Shown one piece after another: positions 18,356-29,174 of a stretch of 64,000 nucleotides of DNA. The stretch's first letter is position 1; every line of letters begins with the position of its first letter. The translations under genes were made by a program, and so were the position numbers. This DNA is from Petrotoga mexicana DSM 14811. GTDB lineage: Bacteria > Thermotogota > Thermotogae > Petrotogales > Petrotogaceae. The notes beneath the pieces were generated by a model. It saw nothing but the letters and a program-made list of their open reading frames with translations. It had not been told where the DNA came from and searched no databases. The stretch covers positions 1-64,000 of the forward strand of contig NZ_AZRN01000005.1 of NCBI RefSeq assembly GCF_002895565.1. Direction: 5' to 3'.

Positions 18356-19397
18356 AGGCAAGGAAAATGAAAGCACACTTAGTAGAAAAAAAATAATCAT
18401 TAATCTAATCGTAGTTTTAATTATTGGTTTAGTCATCAACATTGTGATCTCATTTTTTGCAGATTTCCAAGAAACCTTCGATACTCTTAAAACTGTCAAT
18501 CTATTTTTTATTGTGAAGGTATTCGTAGTTTTCTCTATGGCTTATTTGATAGATTTAATAAGATTGTACATAGTAACATTAAGTTTCCACAAAAAAATAA
18601 AGTTTAAGGATGCCATTTATAATACCATTTCATACTATTTTATGTCAAATATCACCCCAATGGCTAGTGGTGGTCAACCATATCAAATATACCATCTTAC
18701 AAAATTAGGAATAGAATCCACTTTGGCTACAAATATAGTGTTGTCTAGGCTTGTAGAAAATTTACTGTTCTCTTCTGCCGTTATCTTAATTTTCATAAGA
18801 AGAGTAATGAGTATTTTAGGCAGAATAGGGACTGGAAAATATATACTTATCATTGGTATTATAGCCGCTTTAGGGTTCTCAGCCTTGTTAATTTTACTAT
18901 TTTTAAACCCAAAATTGATATATAAGTTGTTTAATTTTTTACTAAAGATATTTCCATTAAAAAACAAATCGAAATTCGAACAAAGATTACAAAAGTTAGA
19001 AAATTGGTTAGAAGAGCTAAAGTTAAGTATTAAAACACTATGGGTCGAAAAGGCACATATAGTTACGTTTGACTTTATACTGGGAGGCTTCATCGTTTTT
19101 TTTCATTCTTTGGGTTTGTACATTGCCCTGACATCAATTACATCAAGAAGCTACAGCATTCTTGAAATATTCATACTTTTTATAATAATGAATTTTGTTA
19201 TCTATTATATACCTACCCCTGGTTCCACAGGTGGAGTAGAGACATTATATGGTATTGTCCTTGCCAGTTTTATGCCTGGAAGATTCGTTTCTACAACTAT
19301 ACTGTTGTGGAGATTCGCAACTTATTATTTACAAATAGCTTTTGAAGGGGTAATCTTACTTATGACAAGGACAAAAGAAAAAGGATTTTCAACTTAA
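18342..19397 (+). CDS. Flippase-like membrane protein (UPF0104/LPG synthase TM domain)
   Basis: 351 residues with seven to eight hydrophobic segments. The family signature is visible as SNITPMASGGQPYQIYHLTK in the middle and YIPTPGSTGGVETLYG near the C terminus; related domains form the transmembrane part of MprF and the YbhN group, thought to flip lipids. No lysyltransferase domain is present. Partner of the overlapping glycosyltransferase; last gene of the lspA operon. Its 3' end overlaps the convergent GlpX-like gene by 4 bases, with no terminator between. AGGAGG site before ATG. Confidence 0.82.
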   Translation: MSEDKGKENESTLSRKKIIINLIVVLIIGLVINIVISFFADFQETFDTLKTVNLFFIVKVFVVFSMAYLIDLIRLYIVTLSFHKKIKFKDAIYNTISYYFMSNITPMASGGQPYQIYHLTKLGIESTLATNIVLSRLVENLLFSSAVILIFIRRVMSILGRIGTGKYILIIGIIAALGFSALLILLFLNPKLIYKLFNFLLKIFPLKNKSKFEQRLQKLENWLEELKLSIKTLWVEKAHIVTFDFILGGFIVFFHSLGLYIALTSITSRSYSILEIFILFIIMNFVIYYIPTPGSTGGVETLYGIVLASFMPGRFVSTTILLWRFATYYLQIAFEGVILLMTRTKEKGFST

Positions 19398-20422
19398 TTA
19401 ATATACTCGTTTCTCAAATCGATTAATTTTTTATCCTCTCCCAAAGATTTTAGCCTTATAGTTTTATTTTTCAAATTATGCATAGACTCGATTTTTCTTA
19501 TAGTAGCACTCTTACTTCTCATCGTAAGTGTATGAGTGTAAGCAAAACCTTTTACAAATTTAACCCCTTTTAAAAGATCTCCATCGGTTATACCCGTTGC
19601 AGAAAATATTACATCTTCCCCACCAACTATTTCATCGGTATAAAAGATTTTTTCAAGATCCCAACCTTCTTCCTTGATCGATTGTTCTTCAATTCTATCC
19701 CTTGTCCATAATTTCATTTGAATTTCTCCACCTAACGTTTTTAAAGCAGCAGCCGAGAGTATCCCTTCAAGAGTCCCTCCAATACCAACATAGATATCCA
19801 CCCCACTATCGGGAACGGCGGTGGCTATGGCAGCTGTGATATCCCCATCACTTATCAATTTTATTCTTGAACCAGCTTCTTTAATCTCTTCTATAATCTC
19901 TTCATGCCTTTGCCTATTCAAAATAACAAAAGTTAGTTCCGTAGGTGCAATTCCCAAAACCTCACTTGCAATTTTTATATTCTCTTTCATAGGTTTTCTC
20001 AAATCCAATTTACCTTTTAATTCACGACCTACAGCAAGCTTATAAGAATAAAAAGTCGGCAGTAATTTAATACCTCCCGACACCGTGGCAGCAACGCAAC
20101 TTATGGCATTAGGCAGACCAAAAGCAGCCAATTTCACTCCGTCTATAGCATCAACAGCTAAATCCATTTCGGAAGTGTTATCTTGCCAACTACCCACTTT
20201 TTCACCAACGTACAACATATTTGAATTTTCTTTATCGTATTTACTCATTACTATATTCCCTTTAAAGTCTATGTAGTCAAACATACCTCTCATAGCATCG
20301 ATGGAACTATGCTTAATCATTTCCAGATTACCACAACCCAAGTATAAACTACTCATCAAAGCAGATGCTTCTGTAACCCTTACAAAATCCATAGTCAACT
20401 CTGGATAAATCTTCTTTTCCAT
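19394..20422 (-). CDS. GlpX-like protein (divergent class II fructose-1,6-bisphosphatase)
   Basis: 342 residues with full-length similarity to GlpX: DFVRVTEASAL, LYVGEKVGSWQ, DLAVDAIDGVKLAAFGLPNAI, YVGIGGTLEGILSAAALK, IFSATGITDGDLLKGV. Class II FBPases hydrolyse fructose-1,6-bisphosphate in gluconeogenesis. However, two of the metal ligands known for E. coli GlpX are changed: the Asp33 position is Lys37 (MIKHSSIDAMR) and Glu57 of the GEGE loop is Lys61 (VMSKYDKEN). The Asp85 and Glu213 equivalents remain. So activity as an FBPase is doubtful; it may act on another phosphate ester or be regulatory. Own promoter with a repeat-bearing leader. Confidence 0.8.
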   Translation of the reverse strand: MEKKIYPELTMDFVRVTEASALMSSLYLGCGNLEMIKHSSIDAMRGMFDYIDFKGNIVMSKYDKENSNMLYVGEKVGSWQDNTSEMDLAVDAIDGVKLAAFGLPNAISCVAATVSGGIKLLPTFYSYKLAVGRELKGKLDLRKPMKENIKIASEVLGIAPTELTFVILNRQRHEEIIEEIKEAGSRIKLISDGDITAAIATAVPDSGVDIYVGIGGTLEGILSAAALKTLGGEIQMKLWTRDRIEEQSIKEEGWDLEKIFYTDEIVGGEDVIFSATGITDGDLLKGVKFVKGFAYTHTLTMRSKSATIRKIESMHNLKNKTIRLKSLGEDKKLIDLRNEYIN

Positions 20423-20478
20423 AAAAGTCCCTCCTCACAAAAATTTTTAATTGTCTTTAAGAACTTTAAAACTTGTGT

Positions 20479-20595
20479 TAGCGCCCTTCCCCCGCTCCCC
20501 ACCCCATAAGGAAGTGAAATCAGTGTTTTACCCCGCAGCCCACCCTTTTTTGAAAATCTGTTTATTTCCAAAAGCTTGTGTTAGCGACCCTTTGC
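20479..20595 (-). repeat. G-rich dispersed repeat in glpX-like leader
   Basis: Core 20479-20512; sense strand GGGGTGGGGAGCGGGGG then AAGGGCGC: four G-runs. A degraded second unit (CCCGCAGCCCACCC) follows and a partial third copy (TTAGCGACCCTTTGC) at 20580. All lie between the promoter at 20626-20654 and the start at 20422. The rest of the 411-base gap up to 20800 is AT-rich with nothing else recognised. Confidence 0.85.
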
Positions 20596-20625
20596 ATTTT
20601 AACCTTATCTTCCTTAAGCATATCT

Positions 20626-20654
20626 ATTATAATATTTTTATACAGTTTAAACAA
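20626..20654 (-). promoter_or_regulatory. Promoter for glpX-like gene
   Basis: Minus strand TTGTTT, 17-base spacer, TATAAT. Leader of about 200 bases to the start codon includes the repeat. Confidence 0.5.
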
Positions 20655-20806
20655 ATAATAAAATTCAAGAAAATTAAAGTTTAAACATCGTAATCAACTC
20701 TATTGACGAATATTTCTTCCTAATCATATATAAACGGATTATTTGAGTATACATAAACCAAGACTTCATAAAAAATTATTTAACTATGCTTATTTTTAAA
20801 AAAATA

Positions 20807-20815
20807 TGGTAAAAT
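20807..20815 (+). promoter_or_regulatory. Extended -10 promoter for aminopeptidase operon
   Basis: TGGTAAAAT, extended -10 form, only 18 bases before the start codon, giving a very short leader with TTGGAGGTGA as ribosome site. Confidence 0.45.
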
Positions 20816-20833
20816 TTTATTGGAGGTGATCTA

Positions 20834-22252
20834 ATGGACCTAACAGAGTTGGAAAAAAGTTTAACTTTTCAAAAGAAAAGTGTATGGAGCAAAAGAAACA
20901 GGGAAGATATCGATAGGTATTCTTCGCAGTACAAGGATTTTATCAACTTTTCTAAAACTGAAAGAAAGGCCGCTTCATACTCAGTGGAGCTCCTTGAAAA
21001 AAACGGTTTCAAACCTCTTTCTTATTATGTGAACTCTGGAAAGATAGAGAAAGGGGATAAAGTTTACTTTGTAAACAGAGACAAAGCAATATTTGCTTTG
21101 AAGTACAACAATCCTTTAAAGGATGGTATCAACATAGTAGGTGCACACATAGATTCGCCAAGGTTTGATTTAAAACCCGAACCAATAGTGGAAGATGAGA
21201 ATATTGCGATGGCAAAGACTCATTATTATGGTGGAGTGAAGAAGTATCACTGGTTCAACATACCGCTTGAATTACATGGCGTAGTAATAAAAAACGACGG
21301 TAGTAAAATAGAAGTTTCCATAGGACAAGACGAAAACGATCCAGTATTTGTAATATCAGATTTACTGCCTCATTTGGATAGAGATTTAGCTAATAAAAAG
21401 GTTTCGGAAGCATTTGAAGCTGAAAAGATGAATTTGCTAGTTGGTACTACTGCAATCTCCTACGATGAAACCGATAAAATTAAAAATCCGGTTAAGTTAA
21501 ATATCTTGAAAATCTTGAACGATAAATATGGAATCGTTGAAGAAGATTTAGTCAGTGCTGAATTGGAAATCGTTCCTGCACTTCCTGCCAGAGATGTAGG
21601 CCTAGATAAAAGCCTTTTAGCTTCCTACGGACACGACGATAGGGTCTGTGCCTACACAGGATTAACCGCTTTAATTGATGCACAAACTTCTGTAAAGAAC
21701 CCGGCAGTTTTACTAGTCGATAAAGAAGAAATAGGTAGCGATGGAAATACAGGTGCCAAAAATCATTTCTGGATCTACGTTTTGAAGAAAATTGCCGCTT
21801 TAGCAAAAGAAGAAGAACTACTTCAAAATATAGAAGAAATCCTCACCAATTCCACTTTGCTTTCAGCTGATGTATCAGCTGCTGTTGATCCAAATTACAA
21901 AGAAGCTCACGATTTATCCAATGCTCCAAAATTGGGTTACGGTATAACTCTTATGAAATACACAGGTTCAGGGGGCAAAGGAAGAACAAACGATGCAAAT
22001 GCTGAATTAGTAGGAAAAATTAGAAATCTTTTCAATAAAGAAGGTGTATCTTGGCAAATAGGAGAATTGGGAAAAGTAGATAGAGGCGGAGGAGGAACCA
22101 TAGCCCTTTTCTTTTCCGAGAAAGGTTTAGACGTTTTGGATGCTGGCGTTCCGCTTTTGGGGATGCATTCTCCGTATGAGGTAGCATCAAAAGCGGATAT
22201 ATACGAGACTTATTTGGCGTATAAAACTTTTTACGAAAAATTTGGAAAATGA
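20834..22252 (+). CDS. apeA: M18 family aminopeptidase
   Basis: 472-residue dinuclear zinc aminopeptidase (aspartyl aminopeptidase/aminopeptidase I group). Metal and catalytic blocks: GAHIDSPRFDLKP (His-x-Asp), SYGHDDRVCAYTG with bridging Asp, DKEEIGSDGNTGA with the catalytic and ligand Glu, SADVSAAVDP, and the C-terminal MHSPYEVASKAD with the last ligand His. No signal peptide, so cytoplasmic, presumably in peptide use. First of three genes: the stop overlaps the next start (ATGA). Confidence 0.93.
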   Translation: MDLTELEKSLTFQKKSVWSKRNREDIDRYSSQYKDFINFSKTERKAASYSVELLEKNGFKPLSYYVNSGKIEKGDKVYFVNRDKAIFALKYNNPLKDGINIVGAHIDSPRFDLKPEPIVEDENIAMAKTHYYGGVKKYHWFNIPLELHGVVIKNDGSKIEVSIGQDENDPVFVISDLLPHLDRDLANKKVSEAFEAEKMNLLVGTTAISYDETDKIKNPVKLNILKILNDKYGIVEEDLVSAELEIVPALPARDVGLDKSLLASYGHDDRVCAYTGLTALIDAQTSVKNPAVLLVDKEEIGSDGNTGAKNHFWIYVLKKIAALAKEEELLQNIEEILTNSTLLSADVSAAVDPNYKEAHDLSNAPKLGYGITLMKYTGSGGKGRTNDANAELVGKIRNLFNKEGVSWQIGELGKVDRGGGGTIALFFSEKGLDVLDAGVPLLGMHSPYEVASKADIYETYLAYKTFYEKFGK

Positions 22253-22812
22253 GAATTTTTGTAGGAAACTCAGCAAATGCGATGGAATTTTTTGATTTTG
22301 ATTTAATATTATCAACCTCAGGTTGGTCTTTAAACGACCAATCTGAGGTTATTGCTATCAATAACAAAGAGTATGTAGAATGTCATATAAACAGGAACAA
22401 AACATATTTAAACAAAGATAATAGGTTCATAACGGAAAAAGATATTTTATTATCTTTCGGGTTTACCAACGATGCTCTAAATTTTGAATTTTATTTCTTG
22501 AATCTTTTGTATCAAGTGGATTTAATCGTTCTATCATTGAACTTTTCTGAAAGTTTAGAAAGAAAAGTACTTTTACATATACAGTCAAATTTGAGAAGTG
22601 TAAAAATCCCGGCGATAATTATCAACACAGCGAAAAACGAAACTACGGTATCCTACATCGTTCCCAATTACAAAAACGAATTCGTGATCAAAAACGCTAT
22701 TTATTTCACACTTGATTTTAAAAAGAGTAAAAATTATATATATTCTTTTGGGAAGTATTTATCAGATTTGAAAGAAACGATTCACACCTATGATGTCAAG
22801 GTGCTGAGATAG
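22249..22812 (+). CDS. Hypothetical protein, 187 aa
   Basis: I do not recognise this protein. It is probably a real gene because it starts by ATGA overlap with the aminopeptidase and is followed after one base by another frame on the same strand. Features: MRIFVGNSANAMEFF start, mixed alpha/beta character with hydrophobic strands (YQVDLIVLSLNF about 92-103, KIPAIIINTA about 122-131), no signal peptide or membrane segment, no cysteine motif. The segment IIINT followed by a Lys has a nucleotide-binding-fold feel, but no P-loop is present. A 15-bp inverted repeat lies in its first 100 bases. Confidence 0.6.
   Translation: MRIFVGNSANAMEFFDFDLILSTSGWSLNDQSEVIAINNKEYVECHINRNKTYLNKDNRFITEKDILLSFGFTNDALNFEFYFLNLLYQVDLIVLSLNFSESLERKVLLHIQSNLRSVKIPAIIINTAKNETTVSYIVPNYKNEFVIKNAIYFTLDFKKSKNYIYSFGKYLSDLKETIHTYDVKVLR
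22314..22350 (+). promoter_or_regulatory. Stable hairpin inside coding sequence
   Basis: AACCTCAGGTTGGTC (22314-22328) and GACCAATCTGAGGTT (22336-22350) pair over 15 positions with one G-T wobble, loop TTTAAAC. No T-run follows, so it is not an obvious terminator. It falls 65 bases into the gene and could act on mRNA processing or translation of this second cistron. Confidence 0.7.
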
Positions 22813-22813
22813 A

Positions 22814-23521
22814 ATGAGGGCGCGCGATCTGTTCTTAAAGTTACATTATAACTTTCTCAAAAAAGAATTGTTTGAGTCTTTAAAAACAATCAATGAAGAA
22901 CCAAAAAGTTATAACAAGAACAGTTTAGGTATATACCTAATAAAAAAATTATCTTCAAAAAACTTAATAAAACAGCTTGCTGATGGTATTAACCAAGGCT
23001 TTTATATCTTTTTCTTCTCCTCTAACAAAAATATCCCCTATCGCAAATTACACTTAATTTCTGAAATTGTCAATATTTACGGAATTCATTTGATTCTATT
23101 TTTAAAAAACGATATTCTCAAACTTTTCAACAATCAAGTTATCTTCATAAACCAGGAAAAAAGTTTACCTTATAGATTATTCTCAATAAACTCTTATAAA
23201 ATCTCTTTTATCCTTCCCGAAGAAATGAGAAATCCAGCTGTTATAACCACTTTGAAGATTCAAGAAGTCGACCTAGTATTCAGTAAAAGTTCTGTGGTTG
23301 GCAACAATCAAGACTTAGCTAATAATTTGCTTGCGTACGTTCTAACAGATCAAAAAATATTTTCCCCTTCTATTCTAGAGGAAGATAAAACCTCATTGAA
23401 AGAAAGGGGAAGAATTTGGCTCAACTTAGGCTATTTAAAGACTATTAAAAACAATTATTTAGAAAAAAATTACAACGATTTACAAAGGATAAAAACTAAA
23501 ATAGACCTCATTCAAAGATAG
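22814..23521 (+). CDS. Hypothetical protein, 235 aa
   Basis: Unrecognised. Basic, lysine/asparagine/leucine-rich, no signal peptide; hydrophobic strands around GFYIFFFSSN and IYGIHLILFLKND suggest an alpha/beta fold, and a helical, basic C terminus (about 195-235) suggests coiled-coil or nucleic-acid contact. It follows the 187-aa gene by one base, so the two are co-translated and may form a pair. It ends 13 bases from the convergent atpC. Confidence 0.55.
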   Translation: MRARDLFLKLHYNFLKKELFESLKTINEEPKSYNKNSLGIYLIKKLSSKNLIKQLADGINQGFYIFFFSSNKNIPYRKLHLISEIVNIYGIHLILFLKNDILKLFNNQVIFINQEKSLPYRLFSINSYKISFILPEEMRNPAVITTLKIQEVDLVFSKSSVVGNNQDLANNLLAYVLTDQKIFSPSILEEDKTSLKERGRIWLNLGYLKTIKNNYLEKNYNDLQRIKTKIDLIQR

Positions 23522-23534
23522 ATTAACAATCCTT

Positions 23535-23933
23535 TTATTTTCTTTTTGACATATTGACCCTTAAAAGATTCTTTTCAATTCTAGTTTGTAATTTGATTTT
23601 TTTAAACTGATCTTCCGTTGCTTTAATCTGTTCTTGAGCACTTTCCATAGCTTTCTTCGCAGCTTCAATATCTATATCTTCGGATCTTTCAGCAGCTGTG
23701 GTAACAATAGTCATTTCTTCACCGGTCATCTCCAAAATACCTCCATGGATCGCAAAACTATCAACTGAGTTATCTGCTTTTTTTATCGATACCGGGGCAA
23801 TCCTCAAAGATGTCACAATCGGCAACCGTTGAGTTAAGGTTCCCATAGATCCCTCTTTTGTTTTAAATTCTACATACTGAACATCTTCTTCATATTTTAC
23901 CCCTTCTGGGGTAACAACTTTGAATTTAAATAT
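23535..23933 (-). CDS. atpC: F-ATP synthase epsilon subunit, apparent AUA start
   Basis: Epsilon subunit of the F1 central stalk (rotor, inhibitory). The frame starting at ATG 23846 would give only 103 residues and lack the first beta strands. Extending in frame gives IFKFKVVTPEGVKYEEDV..., the normal epsilon N terminus, 132 residues in all. The only initiation-like site before an in-frame TAA is ATA at 23933-23931, five bases behind AGGTGG. There is no ATG, GTG, TTG or CTG in that extension. So either AUA is the start codon or the sequence has an error there. Motifs: IHGGILEM, helical C-terminal hairpin. Last gene of the atp operon. Confidence 0.85.
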   Translation of the reverse strand: MFKFKVVTPEGVKYEEDVQYVEFKTKEGSMGTLTQRLPIVTSLRIAPVSIKKADNSVDSFAIHGGILEMTGEEMTIVTTAAERSEDIDIEAAKKAMESAQEQIKATEDQFKKIKLQTRIEKNLLRVNMSKRK

Positions 23934-23958
23934 TTATACCACCTGCCTTACAAACACT

Positions 23959-26201
<2,243 letters not shown>

Positions 26202-26216
26202 TTAAAATCACCCCAA

Positions 26217-27731
26217 TCATCTAAACACATTCAAAAATTTTGAGATTGCCTCATTCAGTTCTTTCTTTATCTCATCCGTTATGTCCTTACTCTCTCTTAT
26301 CTTATTTAAAGTATCAATATAATTTTCTTTAAGATAGGCCAAAAATTGTCTTTCAAAATCACCTATTCTATCGGTAGGGATCTGATCCAAATAGCCTTCA
26401 TTGGCAGCGTAAATAACGGCAACTTGTTCTTCTATCTCCATAGGTGAATACTGTGGTTGTTTCATCAATTCAGTGAGTTTTTCACCTTTTGTTAGCTGTT
26501 TCTTTGTTGCCTCATCAAGATCCGCAGCAAACTGAGTGAAGGATTCTAACTCTCTGTACTGTGCTAAGTCTAATTTTAAAGATCCAGCTACTCTTTTCAT
26601 CGCCTTGGTCTGAGCATCTCCACCGACCCTTGAAACAGATAAACCTATGTTAACAGCAGGTCTTATCCCCGCGTTAAACAACCCTGTTTCTAAATAGATC
26701 TGACCATCCGTTATTGAAATAACGTTGGTTGGAATATATGCAGAAATATCGTTCGCCTGCGTCTCGATTATTGGCAAAGCTGTCAAAGAACCATTTCCAT
26801 AATTTTCGTTCAACCTAGACGCCCTTTCCAACAATCTCGAATGCAAATAAAAAATATCTCCAGGATAAGCTTCCCTTCCAGGCGGCCTTCTAAGCAGTAG
26901 CGATATTTCTCTGTAAGCAGCGGCGTGTTTGGTTAGATCGTCGTATATTACCAACGCATCTTTACCGTTAAACATAAAATATTCTCCAATTGCCGCACCA
27001 GCATATGGAGCTATATACTGTAAAGATGCAGGATCAGAAGCATCTGCTGCCACCACTACAGTGTAGTCCATTGCACCGTACTTTTCTAAATTATCGATCG
27101 TTCTTGCCAAACCCGATGACTTTTGCCCAATCGAAACATAAATACAAAAAACATTTTTCCCTTTCTGATTTATTATCGTATCGATAGCTATAGCGGTTTT
27201 GCCAGTTTGTCTATCTCCGATTATAAGTTCTCTTTGACCTCTTCCTATAGGAATCAAGGCATCCAAGACTTTCAATCCTGTTTGAAGAGGCGTATCAACA
27301 GGTTTTCTTGTTACAACCCCCATCGCCTTTCTTTCGATAGGATAAAAATCATTAGTGCTTATTTCACCCTTTCCATCCAATGGCATACCTAAAGGATTAA
27401 CCACTCTACCTAGCATATTTTCTCCAACAGGTACTTCTATTATTCTGTTGGTTCTAACTAATTTGTCCCCTTCTTTTATTCCTTTGTAATCTCCCAAGGT
27501 AATTATACCAACATTATCTTCTTCTAAATTCATAGCTATACCGTAGATCTTTTCACCTTCAGATGTTTCTATTTCAACCAATTCGTTGGTCATAACATCC
27601 TTCAAACCGTAAGCCCTAACGATTCCATCGCTTACCTGCATTACCCAACCTATTTCTTTTATCTCTCCACTTTCATAACTTTTAATACGCTCTTCTATTA
27701 CTTTTGTCAACTCATCTGGATTAACTCTCAA
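26217..27731 (-). CDS. atpA: F-ATP synthase alpha subunit
   Basis: 504 residues when begun at TTG 27731, the usual size. P-loop [18 protein letters not shown], and [10 protein letters not shown] are present. A longer frame from ATG 27758 is disfavoured because GGAGGTG lies six bases before the TTG and the extra residues have no counterpart. The start lies inside the last 11 bases of atpH, giving translational coupling. Noncatalytic nucleotide-binding partner of beta. Confidence 0.96.
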   Translation of the reverse strand: MRVNPDELTKVIEERIKSYESGEIKEIGWVMQVSDGIVRAYGLKDVMTNELVEIETSEGEKIYGIAMNLEEDNVGIITLGDYKGIKEGDKLVRTNRIIEVPVGENMLGRVVNPLGMPLDGKGEISTNDFYPIERKAMGVVTRKPVDTPLQTGLKVLDALIPIGRGQRELIIGDRQTGKTAIAIDTIINQKGKNVFCIYVSIGQKSSGLARTIDNLEKYGAMDYTVVVAADASDPASLQYIAPYAGAAIGEYFMFNGKDALVIYDDLTKHAAAYREISLLLRRPPGREAYPGDIFYLHSRLLERASRLNENYGNGSLTALPIIETQANDISAYIPTNVISITDGQIYLETGLFNAGIRPAVNIGLSVSRVGGDAQTKAMKRVAGSLKLDLAQYRELESFTQFAADLDEATKKQLTKGEKLTELMKQPQYSPMEIEEQVAVIYAANEGYLDQIPTDRIGDFERQFLAYLKENYIDTLNKIRESKDITDEIKKELNEAISKFLNVFR

Positions 27732-28293
27732 ATATTTCACCTCCACCAACTGGTGCATAGGCAGATTGAATGTTCTCTAAAAATCCTTTTACGGAGTAAT
27801 CAAAAAACTTATCTCCTATGTATAACTGTAATCCACCTATAAGATCTTCGTTGAATTGTGTTATTAACTTTATTTTTCTTCCTGTTTTATTATGAATAGC
27901 TTGTTTAATCTGATTTATAATTGTATTAGTTACTTTATTGGGAAGTACAAGTCTCACTTCCACAACTTTTTCTCTTTCTAAACTCTCTTGATACAAAATA
28001 TGAGACATAAAAGGAATTAAATTTTGACGCCCTTTATCCACTAAAACTTCTAAAAATTGAACAAAAATAGTATCATCAAATTCTGAGACATCTTTCAATT
28101 TTGTAACTATATATTTTGGAGGAATCAACGGACTATAAGCCATATCCCTAAGAGTTTCACTGCTTTCAAGAGCTTTTTTTAACCTTTGAAACGCTTCTAC
28201 GTATTCATCTAATCTTGAAATTTCACCCTTTTCTTCTAAAGTACCCAAAATGGCTTGGGCATACTTTGAAGCCAAAAAATAAGAAGCTTTCAT
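27721..28293 (-). CDS. atpH: F-ATP synthase delta subunit
   Basis: 190-residue stator subunit linking the hexamer top to the b subunits. Six-helix N-terminal domain ([10 protein letters not shown]...) and C-terminal domain with the conserved [21 protein letters not shown]. The start codon overlaps the atpF stop as TAATG. Confidence 0.94.
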   Translation of the reverse strand: MKASYFLASKYAQAILGTLEEKGEISRLDEYVEAFQRLKKALESSETLRDMAYSPLIPPKYIVTKLKDVSEFDDTIFVQFLEVLVDKGRQNLIPFMSHILYQESLEREKVVEVRLVLPNKVTNTIINQIKQAIHNKTGRKIKLITQFNEDLIGGLQLYIGDKFFDYSVKGFLENIQSAYAPVGGGEIFES

Positions 28294-28784
28294 TATAATT
28301 CACCTTTGTCTTTCAGATTGTTTATAGCCCTTCTTATCAACTCTTCATTCTTCTTTTTATCGATCTGCTCCTTTAATATCATAGAGGAAATGGTAACAGC
28401 TAGAGAAACTATTCTCGATTGCAGTTCTCTTGCTGCACTTTCTTTAATCTCTTCAGCCTCTTTTTCTGCCTTTTCTAAAATAAATTTCCTCTGCTCTTGA
28501 GCCTCTTGTTGAGCAGCCTTGATTATAGATTTAGCTTGTTCATCAGCTTCAGTTAAAATTTCACGTCTTTTATCATCCACTTCAGCTAGTTGCTTATCCA
28601 ACTCTTCTTTCTTTGATTGGGCTTCTAATCTTAATTTTTCAGCCTCGTTCAAATTCTTCTCTACTTCTTTCTTTCTTTTATCTGTGATATCAAAATACGG
28701 TTTGTACAACAACTTGTACATAAGAAACATGAAAGCCAAAAAACCTACTAAATTGACTATGGAAGTTAAGTTAAAAGATATCAT
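28293..28784 (-). CDS. atpF: F-ATP synthase b subunit
   Basis: 163 residues: one N-terminal membrane helix (about 8-27, LVGFLAFMFLMYKLLY) followed by a long charged helix, Glu/Lys/Ala-rich (about 35-135), forming the peripheral stalk. Single b-type gene in the operon, so a b2 homodimer is expected. AAAGAGGTGAT ribosome site. Confidence 0.95.
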   Translation of the reverse strand: MISFNLTSIVNLVGFLAFMFLMYKLLYKPYFDITDKRKKEVEKNLNEAEKLRLEAQSKKEELDKQLAEVDDKRREILTEADEQAKSIIKAAQQEAQEQRKFILEKAEKEAEEIKESAARELQSRIVSLAVTISSMILKEQIDKKKNEELIRRAINNLKDKGEL

Positions 28785-28834
28785 ACAATCACCTCTTTGG
28801 GGGAAAAACTAATAAAACTCAACAAAATAAACAC

Positions 28835-29125
28835 TCATGGAAGAACAAACAACAAGATCAAGGCAACAACCAAAGAATAAAGACCGGTTGACTCTGTAAC
28901 CGCCATTGCCAATAACATCCTCGTTGTTAAATTTCCGCTCATCTCTGGTTGCCTTGCCATAGCATCCATTGCGTGTGCACCAACGTTACCTTCTCCAACA
29001 CCAGGACCTATAGCTCCTATTCCCATTGCAACTCCTGCTCCCAATAACTTTCCTAAATAATATAAGCCCCATCCAATGGAACCACCTTCAGTAATTAAAT
29101 TTTGAAGCATAGTAGATAAATCCAT
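28835..29125 (-). CDS. atpE: F-ATP synthase c subunit, Na+-type signature
   Basis: 96-residue rotor-ring subunit, two membrane helices joined by the polar loop MARQPE; the N terminus is about 15 residues longer than common c subunits. Helix 2 has E78-S79-T80...Y83 (AVTESTGLYSLV), the Na+-binding pattern of Ilyobacter-type rings. In helix 1 the usual Gln is Glu45 (GPGVGEGNVG), giving a two-carboxylate site as described for Fusobacterium. The membrane ring is therefore predicted to be Na+-coupled. Confidence 0.95.
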   Translation of the reverse strand: MDLSTMLQNLITEGGSIGWGLYYLGKLLGAGVAMGIGAIGPGVGEGNVGAHAMDAMARQPEMSGNLTTRMLLAMAVTESTGLYSLVVALILLFVLP

Positions 29126-29174
29126 CTTTTTCTCCTCCTTAAACTAGTTTTTTCTGATTTGATAAGTTTTGCTT

